From positions 1 through 46,187 of the forward strand of contig JAJEEA010000060.1 in the NCBI GenBank assembly GCA_022821235.1: DNA of 46,187 bases, given 5' to 3'. The position numbers and the translations under genes are program-made. The stretch is from Vicinamibacteria bacterium (GTDB lineage Bacteria; Acidobacteriota; Vicinamibacteria; Vicinamibacterales; UBA8438). Shown here one piece after another: positions 23,382-32,279 of the stretch; the first letter of the stretch is position 1; each line of letters begins with the position of its first letter. Below the pieces are notes generated by a model that worked only from the letters and a program-made list of their open reading frames with translations, made no database searches and was not told the origin of the DNA.

Positions 23382-24961
23382 TAGTTCGATCCGGCGCCGA
23401 GCTCCTGGAGCAGGGCCACCGTGTCGGGCCACGCCTTCTCGGTGTTGGCCACGAAGACCCCCCCGGCGATCATCAGCGGGGTCCACCCGATGGCATTCGG
23501 CGCGTCGATGTCCGCGCCCCGCTCCAACAGGTATCGCACGATCAGGTTCGACCCCATCATCGCCGCGCCGTGCAGGGCGGTGCTGCCGCCCCAGCGCATG
23601 TCGCCGCGGTCCCGCTGCGCGTCGAGCTCCAGGAGGTTGAGCGGGTGCCGCAGCAGCAGGTCGCGGCCCTCGCCGACGAGCGGGGTGTCCCCGAAGTCGG
23701 TCGCCGCGTGGATGTCGTTGCCCAGCTCGATGGCGAGGCGGACCGCTTCCAGCCGCACCTCCTCCGGCGTGCCGTTCAGGGGGCCGGGGCTCTCGCCGTC
23801 CCAGAAGCCGACCCCCGCCGCCGCCATCAGCGGCGTGATGCGCTGGTCGGTCGGGGTCAGGGGGTCCGCCCCGTGCCGGACGAGCAGCCGCATCAGGTCG
23901 ACGTCGGCGTGCTTGGCCGCGAGGTAGAACGGGGTCGCCCCCACGAAGCTCAGGAAGTTGCGCCCGACGGAGATGCCCGGCGGGGGCCTGACGATGCCGA
24001 GGTCGACCTCGAAGGGAATCTCCCGCCAGTCGATGCGGGCGTTCGGGTTCGCGCCCGCGTCGAGGAGGGCGCGAGCCAGGTCGAGGCTGTCGAGGGTGCC
24101 GGTCTGAAGCGGCGGCCGTCCCGACCCCGGGCGCCGTATCCACGCCAGCGCGTGCAGCACCGAGCCCCGGGGGTCGGGGCGATTGGGGTCGGCGCCGAGC
24201 TCGAGCAGCCGCCCCGCCAACTCGTAGTGCGCGTTGACGACGGCGAGGGCCAGCGGGGTGGTGCCGTCGCGCGCGGCGCCGTGGATGTCGGCGCCCGCCG
24301 CCAGGAGGGCCTCGACCGCGGCGACGTGTCCTCCGCGCACCGCGAACAGCAGCGGCGTGAGCCGCCCGTTCGACCGGGCCTTGACGTCCGCCCCGGCCGC
24401 GATCAACGTGAGGACGGCGTCGGCATGGCCCTCTGCCGCCGCCCACATCAGGGCGTCCTGCCCCCGCCACGATTCCGTCGCGTGCACGTCGGCGCCGGCC
24501 TCGAGCAGCCGATGCAGGACCTCGGGCCGCCCGGTCCGGGCCGCCATCATCAGCGGCGTGTCGCCGCCGGGGCTCGCGGCCCCCGGGTCCGCGCCGGCGT
24601 CGAGCAGCGCCGCCACGAGGGGGGCGCTGCCGTTGGCGGCGGCCAGGGCGAGCGGCGTCACCCCGTAACGGTTCGCGGCGTCGACATCGGCGCCGGCCGC
24701 GATGAGGCGGCGGGCGAGGGGACGGTCGTCCCGTCGCACCGCCCAGTGCAGCGCCGTCGTCCCGTCGGGCCCGGCGGCATCGACGTCGGCGCCCGCCACG
24801 AGAAGATCCGCCACCGTCTCCGACGTGCCCTGTCGCGCGGCGTCGACGAGCGCCCCGTCGCCCGGCTGGGCGCCCGCCCGGGTCGCCAAGCCCATCGCCA
24901 GCAGACCCGCGGCGACGCAGGCGGCCAGCGGCCACGGTCCAGTGCGGTCGCGCATGTTCAT
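23381..24961 (-). CDS. Exported ankyrin-repeat protein
   Basis: 526 aa. Signal peptide (GPWPLAACVAAGLLAMGLAT). About ten ankyrin repeats follow from residue 35, with clear GxTPLxxAAxxGxxxxVxxLLxxGAD units: DGTTALHWAVRRDDRPLARR, YGVTPLALAAANGSAPLVAA, GDTPLMMAARTGRPEVLHRL. They are interrupted by longer loops around 260-330 and 400-440. Secreted or periplasmic protein-binding scaffold. GAGG lies about 8 nt before ATG 24961. The final codons GAGSN are followed by a TAG that includes the TA target of MITE B, so the original C-terminus may have been slightly different. Confidence 0.88.
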   Translation of the reverse strand: MNMRDRTGPWPLAACVAAGLLAMGLATRAGAQPGDGALVDAARQGTSETVADLLVAGADVDAAGPDGTTALHWAVRRDDRPLARRLIAAGADVDAANRYGVTPLALAAANGSAPLVAALLDAGADPGAASPGGDTPLMMAARTGRPEVLHRLLEAGADVHATESWRGQDALMWAAAEGHADAVLTLIAAGADVKARSNGRLTPLLFAVRGGHVAAVEALLAAGADIHGAARDGTTPLALAVVNAHYELAGRLLELGADPNRPDPRGSVLHALAWIRRPGSGRPPLQTGTLDSLDLARALLDAGANPNARIDWREIPFEVDLGIVRPPPGISVGRNFLSFVGATPFYLAAKHADVDLMRLLVRHGADPLTPTDQRITPLMAAAGVGFWDGESPGPLNGTPEEVRLEAVRLAIELGNDIHAATDFGDTPLVGEGRDLLLRHPLNLLELDAQRDRGDMRWGGSTALHGAAMMGSNLIVRYLLERGADIDAPNAIGWTPLMIAGGVFVANTEKAWPDTVALLQELGAGSN

Positions 24962-25732
24962 CAGCTCATCCTCGAACGGCGAGACCGTTCCACGCCTGAC
25001 GGCCGGCCGGGCGTGCCGGTCAGGCAGCCTCCCGGAGCCGTCGGCGATGCGGTTTCCATCAGACCGACCCTCAGCGATCGGGCCGCCGCCCGCCCGATGT
25101 CATGAAACACGCTCACTTGCGTCCACCGAGGCGTCTGTGTCGCCTCGACGACGCGCGTGTCGTGCGTCGGGGCCAACGTGACTCGATGCTTCTACAGGTC
25201 CAATCGACCCGGTGTCTGAGTGAACACTATACCGAATCGGGGGAGGCTGCGGGGCGAAGGCCGATTCCGGCGCCCGGTCCGACGGCCGGGCGGTCAGGCT
25301 GCATGTGGTGGCCGGCTTCTCGCGTTCCCCCTTGCGCATGCGTCCGTGAAACGAACACCGCCGACCTGCCCGGGGGTACGCGCGGCACGACGGCCCGGCG
25401 CGTCGGGGAAACCTCGATCCGGATTACCGCCTTCGTGCCGGGGCCGGGAGCGGTCGCCCATCGACCTGACCGGCGGCCGGCAGGCCGACCTGACTCCCGA
25501 GCGCGCCGGGCCGGCGGGGGCCTCGGGCGCACGTCGAGGAAGCGAGACGCGGTCCGCAAACCCGCATCGCTGAGGCCGGGACGGCGCGTTCCGGAGGGGT
25601 TTCGTAGCCGAGAACACCGGGAATCGGGAGCCTGACAGCCCAGGGTGGCAGCCGTCTCACGAATCTGACGTGCACCCCGGGGCCGCCACGGCGTTGACAA
25701 CCCGGGGGATTGCGCGTATTAAAAGGGGTTCA
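24962..25732. other. Long divergent intergenic region
   Basis: About 770 bp between the divergent ankyrin and DUF1592 genes. I find no gene with family similarity or convincing codon pattern. A TATAGT on the minus strand (25238-25233) is a possible -10 without a good -35. The DUF1592 promoter lies at the right end. Confidence 0.5.
25694..25722 (+). promoter_or_regulatory. Consensus sigma70-type promoter of the DUF1592-DUF1552 operon
   Basis: TTGACA (25694-25699), exactly 17 nt, then TATTAA (25717-25722). The expected start near 25729 leaves ~4 nt before ATG 25733. The AAAAGGGG that could serve as RBS would then lie mostly upstream of the transcript. Confidence 0.75.
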
Positions 25733-28174
25733 ATGGCCAAGAGATCGACAGGTGCGCTCGCCTTCGCCGCGCTGGCTTGCGGGTGGCTCGCTCAGCCCGC
25801 CGCGGCCGGCCAGCCGGCGGGCAGCGCCACTGAGCCCGAGGTTCCGCCGGCGCACGAATCGGTGTTGTCCGCCGGTGACGTGACCGCGGTGCTCGACCGG
25901 TACTGCGTGACCTGCCACAACGCGCGCGTCGTCGACGGCGAAGGGGCCGCGCCCTCGCCGCTGGTGTCGCAGCTCCGCGCCGTCGGGCTGTCGCTCGACC
26001 GTCTGGACGCGTCGAACGTGGCCGAGCATGGTGCGGCCTGGGAGGCGGTGGTCCGCAAGCTGCGGGGCGGGTCCATGCCGCCCATCGGCCGGCCCCGGCC
26101 GGACGAGGCGACGGTCGAAGGGGTCGCGTCGTGGCTCGAGGCGTCGCTCGACCGCGCCGCCGCGGCGGCACCCGACCCCGGCCGCCGGCCGGCCCTGCAC
26201 CGACTGAGCCGCACCGAGTACGCCAACGCCGTCCGCGATCTCCTCGGGCTCGAGGATCTGCCGAAGGAGCTCGACATCGCGGTGATGCTGCCGGCCGACA
26301 ACGCCACCAGCGGCTTCGACAACCTCGCCGAGCTGCTGTTCGTGTCGCCGACCCTGATGGAGCGGTACCTCGCCGCCGCGCGCAAGATCAGCCGGCTCGC
26401 CATCGGCGACCCGACGATGCTGCCCATCGTCGACACCTACCAGCTCGACCGCGACCTCGTGCAGGACGGGCACCTCGAGGGGCTGCCGCTGGGGACCCGC
26501 GGCGGCACCCGGGTGCGGAGCCACCTGCCGCTCGACGGCGAGTACCTGATCACGGTGCAGTTCACCCGCGCCGCCCGCGAGCCGCACGACGTCGAGGTGA
26601 GCGTGGACGGCCATCGGGTCGAGCTGTTCACGGTGGGCGAGAACCCGCCCGAGCGGCTGGCGACCGGCGTGTTCGCCTTCGACGCCGACCCCGACGTGCA
26701 GGTGCGGGTGCCCCTGCGGGCCGGCCCGCGCGAGGTGGCGGTCGCGTTCCTGCCGAAGAGCGGGGCGGTGCCCGAGGGGCTGGTGCGGTCGTACCGTTCC
26801 CGGAGCCGGCAGCCGTCCATCGCCAGCGTCATCGTCAGCGGTCCGTACGGCGCCGACGGGGCCGGCGACACCCCCAGCCGCGAGCGCATCCTCATCTGCC
26901 GGCCCCGCACCGGCGGCCCCGAGGCGGAGCAGACCGCGTGCGCGCGTTCCATTCTGTGGACGCTGGCGCGCCGCGCCTACCGGCGTCCGGTGACCGAGGG
27001 CGACCTCGACCGGCTGCTGCCGTTCTACGAGCAGGGGCGCGGCGAGGGCGGGTTCGAGCGCGGCATCCAGCGGGCCCTCGAGCGGCTGCTCGTCAGCCCC
27101 GAGTTCCTGTTCCGCATCGAGCGCGCCCCGGAGAACGTGGCCGACGGCGAGGCGTACCCGGTCAGCGACCTCGAGCTCGCGTCGCGCCTGTCGTTCTTCC
27201 TGTGGAGCAGCATTCCCGACGACGAGCTGCTCGACACCGCCGTCCGCGGCGAGCTGCGCGACCTCGCGGTGCTCGACCGCCAGGTGCGCCGCATGCTCGC
27301 CGACCCGCGGTCGGCCGCCCTCGTCGACAACTTCGCCGAGCAGTGGCTCTTCCTCCGAGACGTCGACGCGAAGGAGCCCGACGCGGGGTTCTTCCCCGGC
27401 TTCGACGAGAACCTGCGTCTCGCGTTCCGGCGCGAGACCGGGCTGTTCGTCGACAGCGTGCTGCGGGGCGACAACAGCGTCCTCGACCTGCTGACCGCCC
27501 GGCACACCTTCGTGAACGAGCGGCTCGCCCGGCACTACGGGATACCCCACGTCTACGGCAGCCACTTCCGGCGGGTCGAGCTCGACGAGCCGGAGCGACA
27601 GGGTCTGCTCGGGCAGGGGAGCATCCTCACCCTGACCTCCTACGCCACCCGCACCTCGCCGGTGTTGCGCGGCAAGTGGATTCTCGAGAACCTGCTCGCG
27701 TCGCCCCCGCCGCCCCCCCCGCCGGACATCCCGGCGCTGGAGGAGACCACCGAGAGCGGCGAGCCGCGGTCGATGCGCGAGGCGATGGAGCAGCACCGCG
27801 CCAACCCCGCGTGCGCGAGCTGCCACGCCCAGATGGACCCCCTCGGCTTCGCCCTCGAGAACTTCGACGCGGTCGGGCGCTGGCGCACCGTGGGCGAGTC
27901 GAACGACCCCATCGACGCGAGCGGCGTCCTTCCCGACGGCCGGCGCTTCGAGGGGCCGGCGGGCCTCAGGGCGGCGCTGCTGCACGCGCCCGAGCAGTTC
28001 GTGCACACCGTGACCGAGAAGCTCCTGATGTATGCGCTCGGGCGCCCCGTCGAGCACTTCGACGCGCCGACCATCCGCGCCATCGTCCGGGACGCCGAGC
28101 ACGACGGCTACCGCTTCGCGTCCATCGTCCTCGGCATCGTCAACAGCACGCCTTTCCAACTGAGAAGGTCATGA
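25733..28174 (+). CDS. Exported heme-c protein with DUF1587/1592/1588/1585 domains
   Basis: 813 aa. Signal peptide (STGALAFAALACGWLAQPAA). An N-terminal cytochrome-like heme site is C58-VT-C61-H62-N. DUF1587 (LHRLSRTEYANAVRDLLGLE) lies at ~160-225, a DUF1595/carbohydrate-binding-like part at ~240-425, DUF1592 at ~460-590 (SDLELASRLSFFLWSSIPDD), DUF1588 (ASCHAQMDPLGFALENFDAV) near 690-720, and DUF1585 (TVTEKLLMYALGRPVEHFDA) at the end. The second CASCH (in ANPACASCHAQMD) is a further potential heme site. The set is typical of Planctomycetes, Verrucomicrobia and Acidobacteria; the function is not established. The stop overlaps the next start (ATGA). Confidence 0.93.
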   Translation: MAKRSTGALAFAALACGWLAQPAAAGQPAGSATEPEVPPAHESVLSAGDVTAVLDRYCVTCHNARVVDGEGAAPSPLVSQLRAVGLSLDRLDASNVAEHGAAWEAVVRKLRGGSMPPIGRPRPDEATVEGVASWLEASLDRAAAAAPDPGRRPALHRLSRTEYANAVRDLLGLEDLPKELDIAVMLPADNATSGFDNLAELLFVSPTLMERYLAAARKISRLAIGDPTMLPIVDTYQLDRDLVQDGHLEGLPLGTRGGTRVRSHLPLDGEYLITVQFTRAAREPHDVEVSVDGHRVELFTVGENPPERLATGVFAFDADPDVQVRVPLRAGPREVAVAFLPKSGAVPEGLVRSYRSRSRQPSIASVIVSGPYGADGAGDTPSRERILICRPRTGGPEAEQTACARSILWTLARRAYRRPVTEGDLDRLLPFYEQGRGEGGFERGIQRALERLLVSPEFLFRIERAPENVADGEAYPVSDLELASRLSFFLWSSIPDDELLDTAVRGELRDLAVLDRQVRRMLADPRSAALVDNFAEQWLFLRDVDAKEPDAGFFPGFDENLRLAFRRETGLFVDSVLRGDNSVLDLLTARHTFVNERLARHYGIPHVYGSHFRRVELDEPERQGLLGQGSILTLTSYATRTSPVLRGKWILENLLASPPPPPPPDIPALEETTESGEPRSMREAMEQHRANPACASCHAQMDPLGFALENFDAVGRWRTVGESNDPIDASGVLPDGRRFEGPAGLRAALLHAPEQFVHTVTEKLLMYALGRPVEHFDAPTIRAIVRDAEHDGYRFASIVLGIVNSTPFQLRRS

Positions 28175-29532
28175 CCATTTCGAAGCTCGCGCTGCCCCGT
28201 CGGACGTTCCTCCGCGGCATGGGGACCGCCGTGGCCCTGCCGCTCCTCGACGCCATGGTGCCGGCGGCGACCGCGCTCGCGAACACCGCGGCGCGGCCGG
28301 CCACGCGGCTGGGCTTCGTCTACATCCCCAACGGGGTCATCCAGGAGCAGTTCGTCCCCGCCGCCACCGGGGCCGGGTTCGCCCTGTCGCCGACCCTCAG
28401 CCCGCTGGCGCCGGTGCACGACCGGCTGCTCGTGCTGAGTGGCCTCGCCCACCGGCAGGCCGACTCGTTCGGCGACGGCAACGGCGACCACCCGCGGGCG
28501 ACCGCGGCGTGGCTGAGCGGCGTGCACGCGTGGGAGCGGCGGGGACGCATCGGCCCCACCGCCATCAAGCTCGGCACCACCGCCGACCAGCTCGCGGCGC
28601 GCGAGCTCGGCCAGGCGACGCCCCTGCCGTCGCTCGAGCTGGTGCTCGAGAAGCCGACCGCCATCTCGTGCGACTCGGGCGACTGCTTCTACTCGAACAC
28701 CATCTCGTGGCGCGACCCCACGACCCCGCTGGAGATGGAGCCGCACCCCCGCGTGGTCTTCGAGCGGCTCTTCGGCGACGGCGGCAGCGCCGCCGACCGT
28801 CGCGCCCAGGCGCGGCAGGCCGGCAGCATCCTCGACTCGGTGACGGAAGAAGCGCTGAGCCTCGAGCGCACCCTCGGGCCGTCCGACCGCAACAAGCTCA
28901 GCGAGTACCTCGATTCGGTGCGCGACCTCGAGCAGCGCATCGGCCGGGCCGAGGCCCGCGACGACCAGGCCGAGATCGACCTGCCCGACCGGCCCATCGA
29001 CATCCCCGAGGACTTCGAGGAGTACGCCACCCTGATGTTCGACCTCACGGCCCTCGCGTGGCAGGCCGACGTCACCCGCGTCACCACCCTGATGATGGCG
29101 CGCGAGACCAGCCCCCGCACCTTCCCCCAGATCGGGGTTCCGGACCAGCACCACACCGTGTCGCACCACCGGGACGACCCCGACTACATGGCCCGGAAGG
29201 CGAAGATCGACCTCTACCACGTGTCGCTGCTCAGCCGCTTCCTCCAGAAGCTGCGGGCGACGCCCGACGGCGACGGCAACCTCCTCGACCACTCGATGAC
29301 CGTCTACGGCGGCGGCATCGGCAACGGCAACCTCCACGAGCACACCAACCTGCCGTGCCTCGTCGCCGGCGGCGGAGGCGGCCGGCTGAAGGGCGGCCGT
29401 CACCTCGCCTACCCGGAAGACACCCCGATGACCAACCTCCTGCTGACGGTCCTCGACAAGGCGGGGGTGCCGGCCGACAAGCTGGGCGACAGCACGGGGC
29501 TGCTGAACACCCGGCCGCTGTCGGGGGTGTAG
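28171..29532 (+). CDS. DUF1552 family Tat-exported protein
   Basis: 453 aa. Tat signal PRRTFLRGMGTAVALPLLDA. The DUF1552 body has RLGFVYIPNGVIQEQFVPA, LSGLAHRQADSFGDGNGDHP, SLELVLEKPTAISCDSGDC, NTISWRDPTTPLEMEPHPRV and a late TVYGGGIGNGNLHEHTNLPC. The phosphatase/sulfatase-like arrangement is remote. It is the standard downstream partner of the DUF1592-type cytochrome protein and is translationally coupled to it (ATGA), so both probably act together in the periplasm. Family function unknown. Confidence 0.93.
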   Translation: MTISKLALPRRTFLRGMGTAVALPLLDAMVPAATALANTAARPATRLGFVYIPNGVIQEQFVPAATGAGFALSPTLSPLAPVHDRLLVLSGLAHRQADSFGDGNGDHPRATAAWLSGVHAWERRGRIGPTAIKLGTTADQLAARELGQATPLPSLELVLEKPTAISCDSGDCFYSNTISWRDPTTPLEMEPHPRVVFERLFGDGGSAADRRAQARQAGSILDSVTEEALSLERTLGPSDRNKLSEYLDSVRDLEQRIGRAEARDDQAEIDLPDRPIDIPEDFEEYATLMFDLTALAWQADVTRVTTLMMARETSPRTFPQIGVPDQHHTVSHHRDDPDYMARKAKIDLYHVSLLSRFLQKLRATPDGDGNLLDHSMTVYGGGIGNGNLHEHTNLPCLVAGGGGGRLKGGRHLAYPEDTPMTNLLLTVLDKAGVPADKLGDSTGLLNTRPLSGV

Positions 29533-29826
29533 GGCGGCGCGGGCTGCTGGACATCCGGCCCCTGAACCGGGGGCAGATGTGTGCGCCGCTCAGCGGCGCC
29601 GCCTTCCCTGATGGGGAGGGCAGATGTGTGCGCCGCTGAACGGCGCCGCCTCCGCTAGGCCGCAGAACTTCAGAGGACGGCCCAGACTCCTGCCGGGTCG
29701 GCTGGGCGTCGGCCGGCCTGCGCGTCACGGTCGACGAGATCGTCGGTCGAGTCGACAACCCCCGTCATTGAAGCCTTGCGGTGAGTGTGGTCGAGGATCA
29801 CTGGCACTGGCGGCCGCGTACGGGCG
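29533..29826. other. Intergenic region with repeated palindromes
   Basis: 294 bp between the convergent DUF1552 and Rpn-like genes. Two copies of a palindromic repeat (29572-29651) occupy its left half. The rest holds nothing I recognise. Confidence 0.5.
29572..29651. repeat. Two 33-bp repeats with hairpin core, downstream of DUF1552
   Basis: Copies at 29572-29604 and 29619-29651 share GGCAGATGTGTGCGCCGCT plus CGGCGCCGCCT. The first core, GCGCCGCT-C-AGCGGCGC, is a perfect palindrome. In the second, the core is GCGCCG-CTGAA-CGGCGC. The pair could act as a terminator of the operon. Confidence 0.8.
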
Positions 29827-30810
29827 TCAGGTCTGACGCGTGGCCTTCCCGGTAGAGGCGGGACCGATGCGGGTGAGGAACTCGGTCGCGGTGTCGCAAC
29901 GCACGAGCCACTCGCCGATCTCCGCGATCCGGTTCGGATCAGCGATACCGGTCAGGACCGGTGCGAGACGCTCAGCGGCATGATCGCCGAAACGCGTTGC
30001 TGCTTGGCGACGCAGCAGCGCGCGTTGTTGCTCGAGTCCTTGTTCGATACCCTCCTGCCGCCACTGCCGGGGCCACTCGCTCACGCGTTCTTCCAGCGTC
30101 ATCTTCAGGTTCTCCAGGGTGACCACGGTTGGCGCCGTCGCCGCATCCGGCACGAGCCGGCGCGACAACCGCCATACCCACTCGGCGAACACGCGTTCCA
30201 ACTCGCGCTCGCCGGGTGCCCATGACCGTGCGTGCAGTGCATCCACCGCCCGCTTCAGGTCGTCGGGCGAACGACTCTGCTCGAGCGCGACCACGGCGGC
30301 CATCAGGTTCTGGCCGGGTACATCGTCGTCTTGTACATGACGCTCGTCAAGCACGACGTAGCGTTGCGAGGGCTGATACGGCGCCAGCGACGGCCCCACC
30401 GGCGCGATCAACTCGCCGACGTCCCGCGCGGAGCGCCACGGCAGGGCGCCGTTGTAGAGCACGACCGGCAGCACCGGCGGGCGCCGCCGTTCCGGTCCCA
30501 GGGCGTCGTTGCGCGCCAGCTCCCGGTACAGGAGGGCGGTGTACTCCAGGATGCGCAGGGCCATGTCGGGGTCGTCGGTGGACTGGAACTCCAGGAGCAC
30601 CAGGACGTGCAGCCACGCGTCGCGGTGGTAGACCCGCCACACGGTGTCGCCGTGGCGGGTGCGGCGTTCGTCGCTGACGTACTCGGCCGAGAGCTTCTGC
30701 AGGGTCGAGAAGTCGAGCTCGTCGATCCAGTCGCCGCCGACGAATCCGCGCAACAGGTCCTCGACCATGCGCGGAAAGGCGAAGAGCCGCTTGTAGTGTT
30801 CGTCGTGCAC
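29827..30810 (-). CDS. Rpn/PD-(D/E)XK family recombination-promoting nuclease-like protein
   Basis: 327 aa from GTG 30810 (VHDEHYKRLFAFPRMVEDLL). The Rpn/transposase_31-type nuclease core is YVSDERRTRHGDTVWRVYHR, then VLVLLEFQSTDDPDMALRIL, with the ExQ catalytic pair, followed by PPVLPVVLYNGALPW. The C-terminal third is helical with a DUF4351-like RRQAATRFGD element. Rpn proteins are Mg-dependent DNA endonucleases and are often genomically mobile. The start is uncertain: ATG 30834 is in frame but no RBS precedes either; GTG 30810 best matches the family start. Confidence 0.85.
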   Translation of the reverse strand: MHDEHYKRLFAFPRMVEDLLRGFVGGDWIDELDFSTLQKLSAEYVSDERRTRHGDTVWRVYHRDAWLHVLVLLEFQSTDDPDMALRILEYTALLYRELARNDALGPERRRPPVLPVVLYNGALPWRSARDVGELIAPVGPSLAPYQPSQRYVVLDERHVQDDDVPGQNLMAAVVALEQSRSPDDLKRAVDALHARSWAPGERELERVFAEWVWRLSRRLVPDAATAPTVVTLENLKMTLEERVSEWPRQWRQEGIEQGLEQQRALLRRQAATRFGDHAAERLAPVLTGIADPNRIAEIGEWLVRCDTATEFLTRIGPASTGKATRQT

Positions 30811-30907
30811 GGGGCCAGAGCAAGCAAGGAGCATGCCGCGGGGCCGGGCGCGGTCTCCGCGCTGGGCATCCCTCGAGCATGCCCAGTGATGCGGAGGCGG
30901 CCTGGCG

Positions 30908-31312
30908 GTGGGCGTGTCCGACGAACTGCGCGAGACGGCCACGGTTCACGCCGCGGTCGAGGCGTTGCGGGCGGCGGTCGACCAGTTGGACGCGGAACCG
31001 GGTCGGGACGCCGCTGCGGCGGCCTGGCACGCGGCGGCGGTCGTGCGGTTCTTCTGCTCGACCTACGGCGGCACCGTCACCGGGGTGTGCGTGAACGAGG
31101 ACGGCTTCATCGTGCTCATGGCCGAGGTTCCCGGTGACGACGTGATCGACGTGACGATCGCTGTCGGGCCGGACGGCACGTGCGCGTGCAAGGTGAGCGG
31201 CCTCGGCCATCTCGCGTCGGCTGCGCCCGATGTCCGGGCCTTCGAGCAGATCTTGGCGGTCCGGCTGGCGGAAGTCGGGGTGCGCGGCCGGACCGGCGAC
31301 GACCGGGGCTGA
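30908..31312 (+). CDS. Hypothetical protein, 134 aa
   Basis: Not recognised. The sequence is regular, with an N-terminal helix (RETATVHAAVEALRAAVDQL) and a beta-rich middle (GFIVLMAEVPGDDVIDVTIA, GPDGTCACKVSGLG) followed by an amphipathic helix. It looks like a small folded cytosolic domain rather than a shadow frame. It is divergent from the Rpn-like gene. GTG 30914 is an alternative start; no strong RBS. Confidence 0.45.
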   Translation: MGVSDELRETATVHAAVEALRAAVDQLDAEPGRDAAAAAWHAAAVVRFFCSTYGGTVTGVCVNEDGFIVLMAEVPGDDVIDVTIAVGPDGTCACKVSGLGHLASAAPDVRAFEQILAVRLAEVGVRGRTGDDRG

Positions 31313-31451
31313 CGCCCAAGTCCCTGCGCGAAGCCCGGGTGGTCCGGATGGGACATCTGGCGAGCCGTGATCGGTGGTGATCACCGCCACCTAACGTTGA
31401 CTTGAGCGGCAGGGTGCGACCCGACCCACGCGTGTGTCGCGAAGCTATTCC

Positions 31452-32231
31452 TCAGCCGTGTGTCACCGCCGCGATGGCGGTGTCGCAGCACTCCTTAGCC
31501 ATGTCAATGGGGACAACTTCCGCCAAGCCGGAGTTCTCCTCGAATGTGACCCTCGGCCGCCCGGTCTGCTTGCTAACGGCAACATCAGTATAGGAAATAT
31601 AGCTGCTCACGATCCCGAGCAACAGTGACCGCCGGATCGACTCCGTGCCCTCCAAGCCCATTGCTTCTGGTTGAAGCAACACCGGACCGCCGCTGTTGCC
31701 TGGGAACGCCGTGGAGTCAATCAGGAAGGACCGCGCATCTCCGCGCAGCCAGTCTTGAATGCGGGCGATGACACCATGACGCACAATGGGGTACGTGCGT
31801 TGTTCCCCAACGAGGCCCATCGGGAACCCCAGCACGAAAACCCCGTAGCCTTCCGTCGCGCGCTGCCACTCCTCGGTACTTGGAGTGAGGTTGTCTGCGA
31901 AGTGCAAGTGGTCGGCCCCACCGCTCCTCGCAAGCGGGCTCTCTGTTGGCAACGGCAGCACAGCGACATCGGAAGTCGGGTGGCGGAACCACTCGAGGCC
32001 CGCCCGCGTGGTGTCCTGAACCGCAACCAAGCCCGTGCCGCCGTCGATCCGGTTGAAGCGGACGTGTGTTGCCCCGGCTTCAACCACGTGGTTGTTTGTG
32101 ACCATGAATGTAATGTGCCGGTCGGGCGGATCGGCGAGGGAGCGCTCGTAGAGAAAGGCAGTTCCCACGCTGCGATCTCCGGCGACCAGTGACACGACGC
32201 CGCTCAGTGAACCTGGATTGAGTAGAGCCAC
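31452..32231 (-). CDS. Trypsin-like (S1 family) serine peptidase
   Basis: 259 aa. The catalytic triad is readable: H48 in VTNNHVVEAG, D88 in PTSDVAVLPL and S180 in AFPGNSGGPVLL. No signal peptide or membrane segment, so it is predicted to be cytosolic, which is unusual for a stand-alone S1 protease. GTG 32231 is set by AGGAGG 6 nt upstream. Second gene of a two-gene operon, 48 bp after the Cys-rich protein gene. Base composition is less GC-rich than its surroundings, suggesting transfer. Confidence 0.88.
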   Translation of the reverse strand: MALLNPGSLSGVVSLVAGDRSVGTAFLYERSLADPPDRHITFMVTNNHVVEAGATHVRFNRIDGGTGLVAVQDTTRAGLEWFRHPTSDVAVLPLPTESPLARSGGADHLHFADNLTPSTEEWQRATEGYGVFVLGFPMGLVGEQRTYPIVRHGVIARIQDWLRGDARSFLIDSTAFPGNSGGPVLLQPEAMGLEGTESIRRSLLLGIVSSYISYTDVAVSKQTGRPRVTFEENSGLAEVVPIDMAKECCDTAIAAVTHG

Positions 32232-32279
32232 AAACCGCCTCCTATTCCGGTTGCACCGGGCGTGGCGTCAACAGAGCGG

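Noticed and set aside
24962-25732. Possible small genes in the long divergent gap
   Set aside because: All frames are short, Arg/Pro-rich and without RBS or family similarity.
25730-28159. 809-codon minus-strand frame opposite the DUF1592 gene
   Set aside because: No domain similarity and shadow composition; the plus strand carries all diagnostic motifs.
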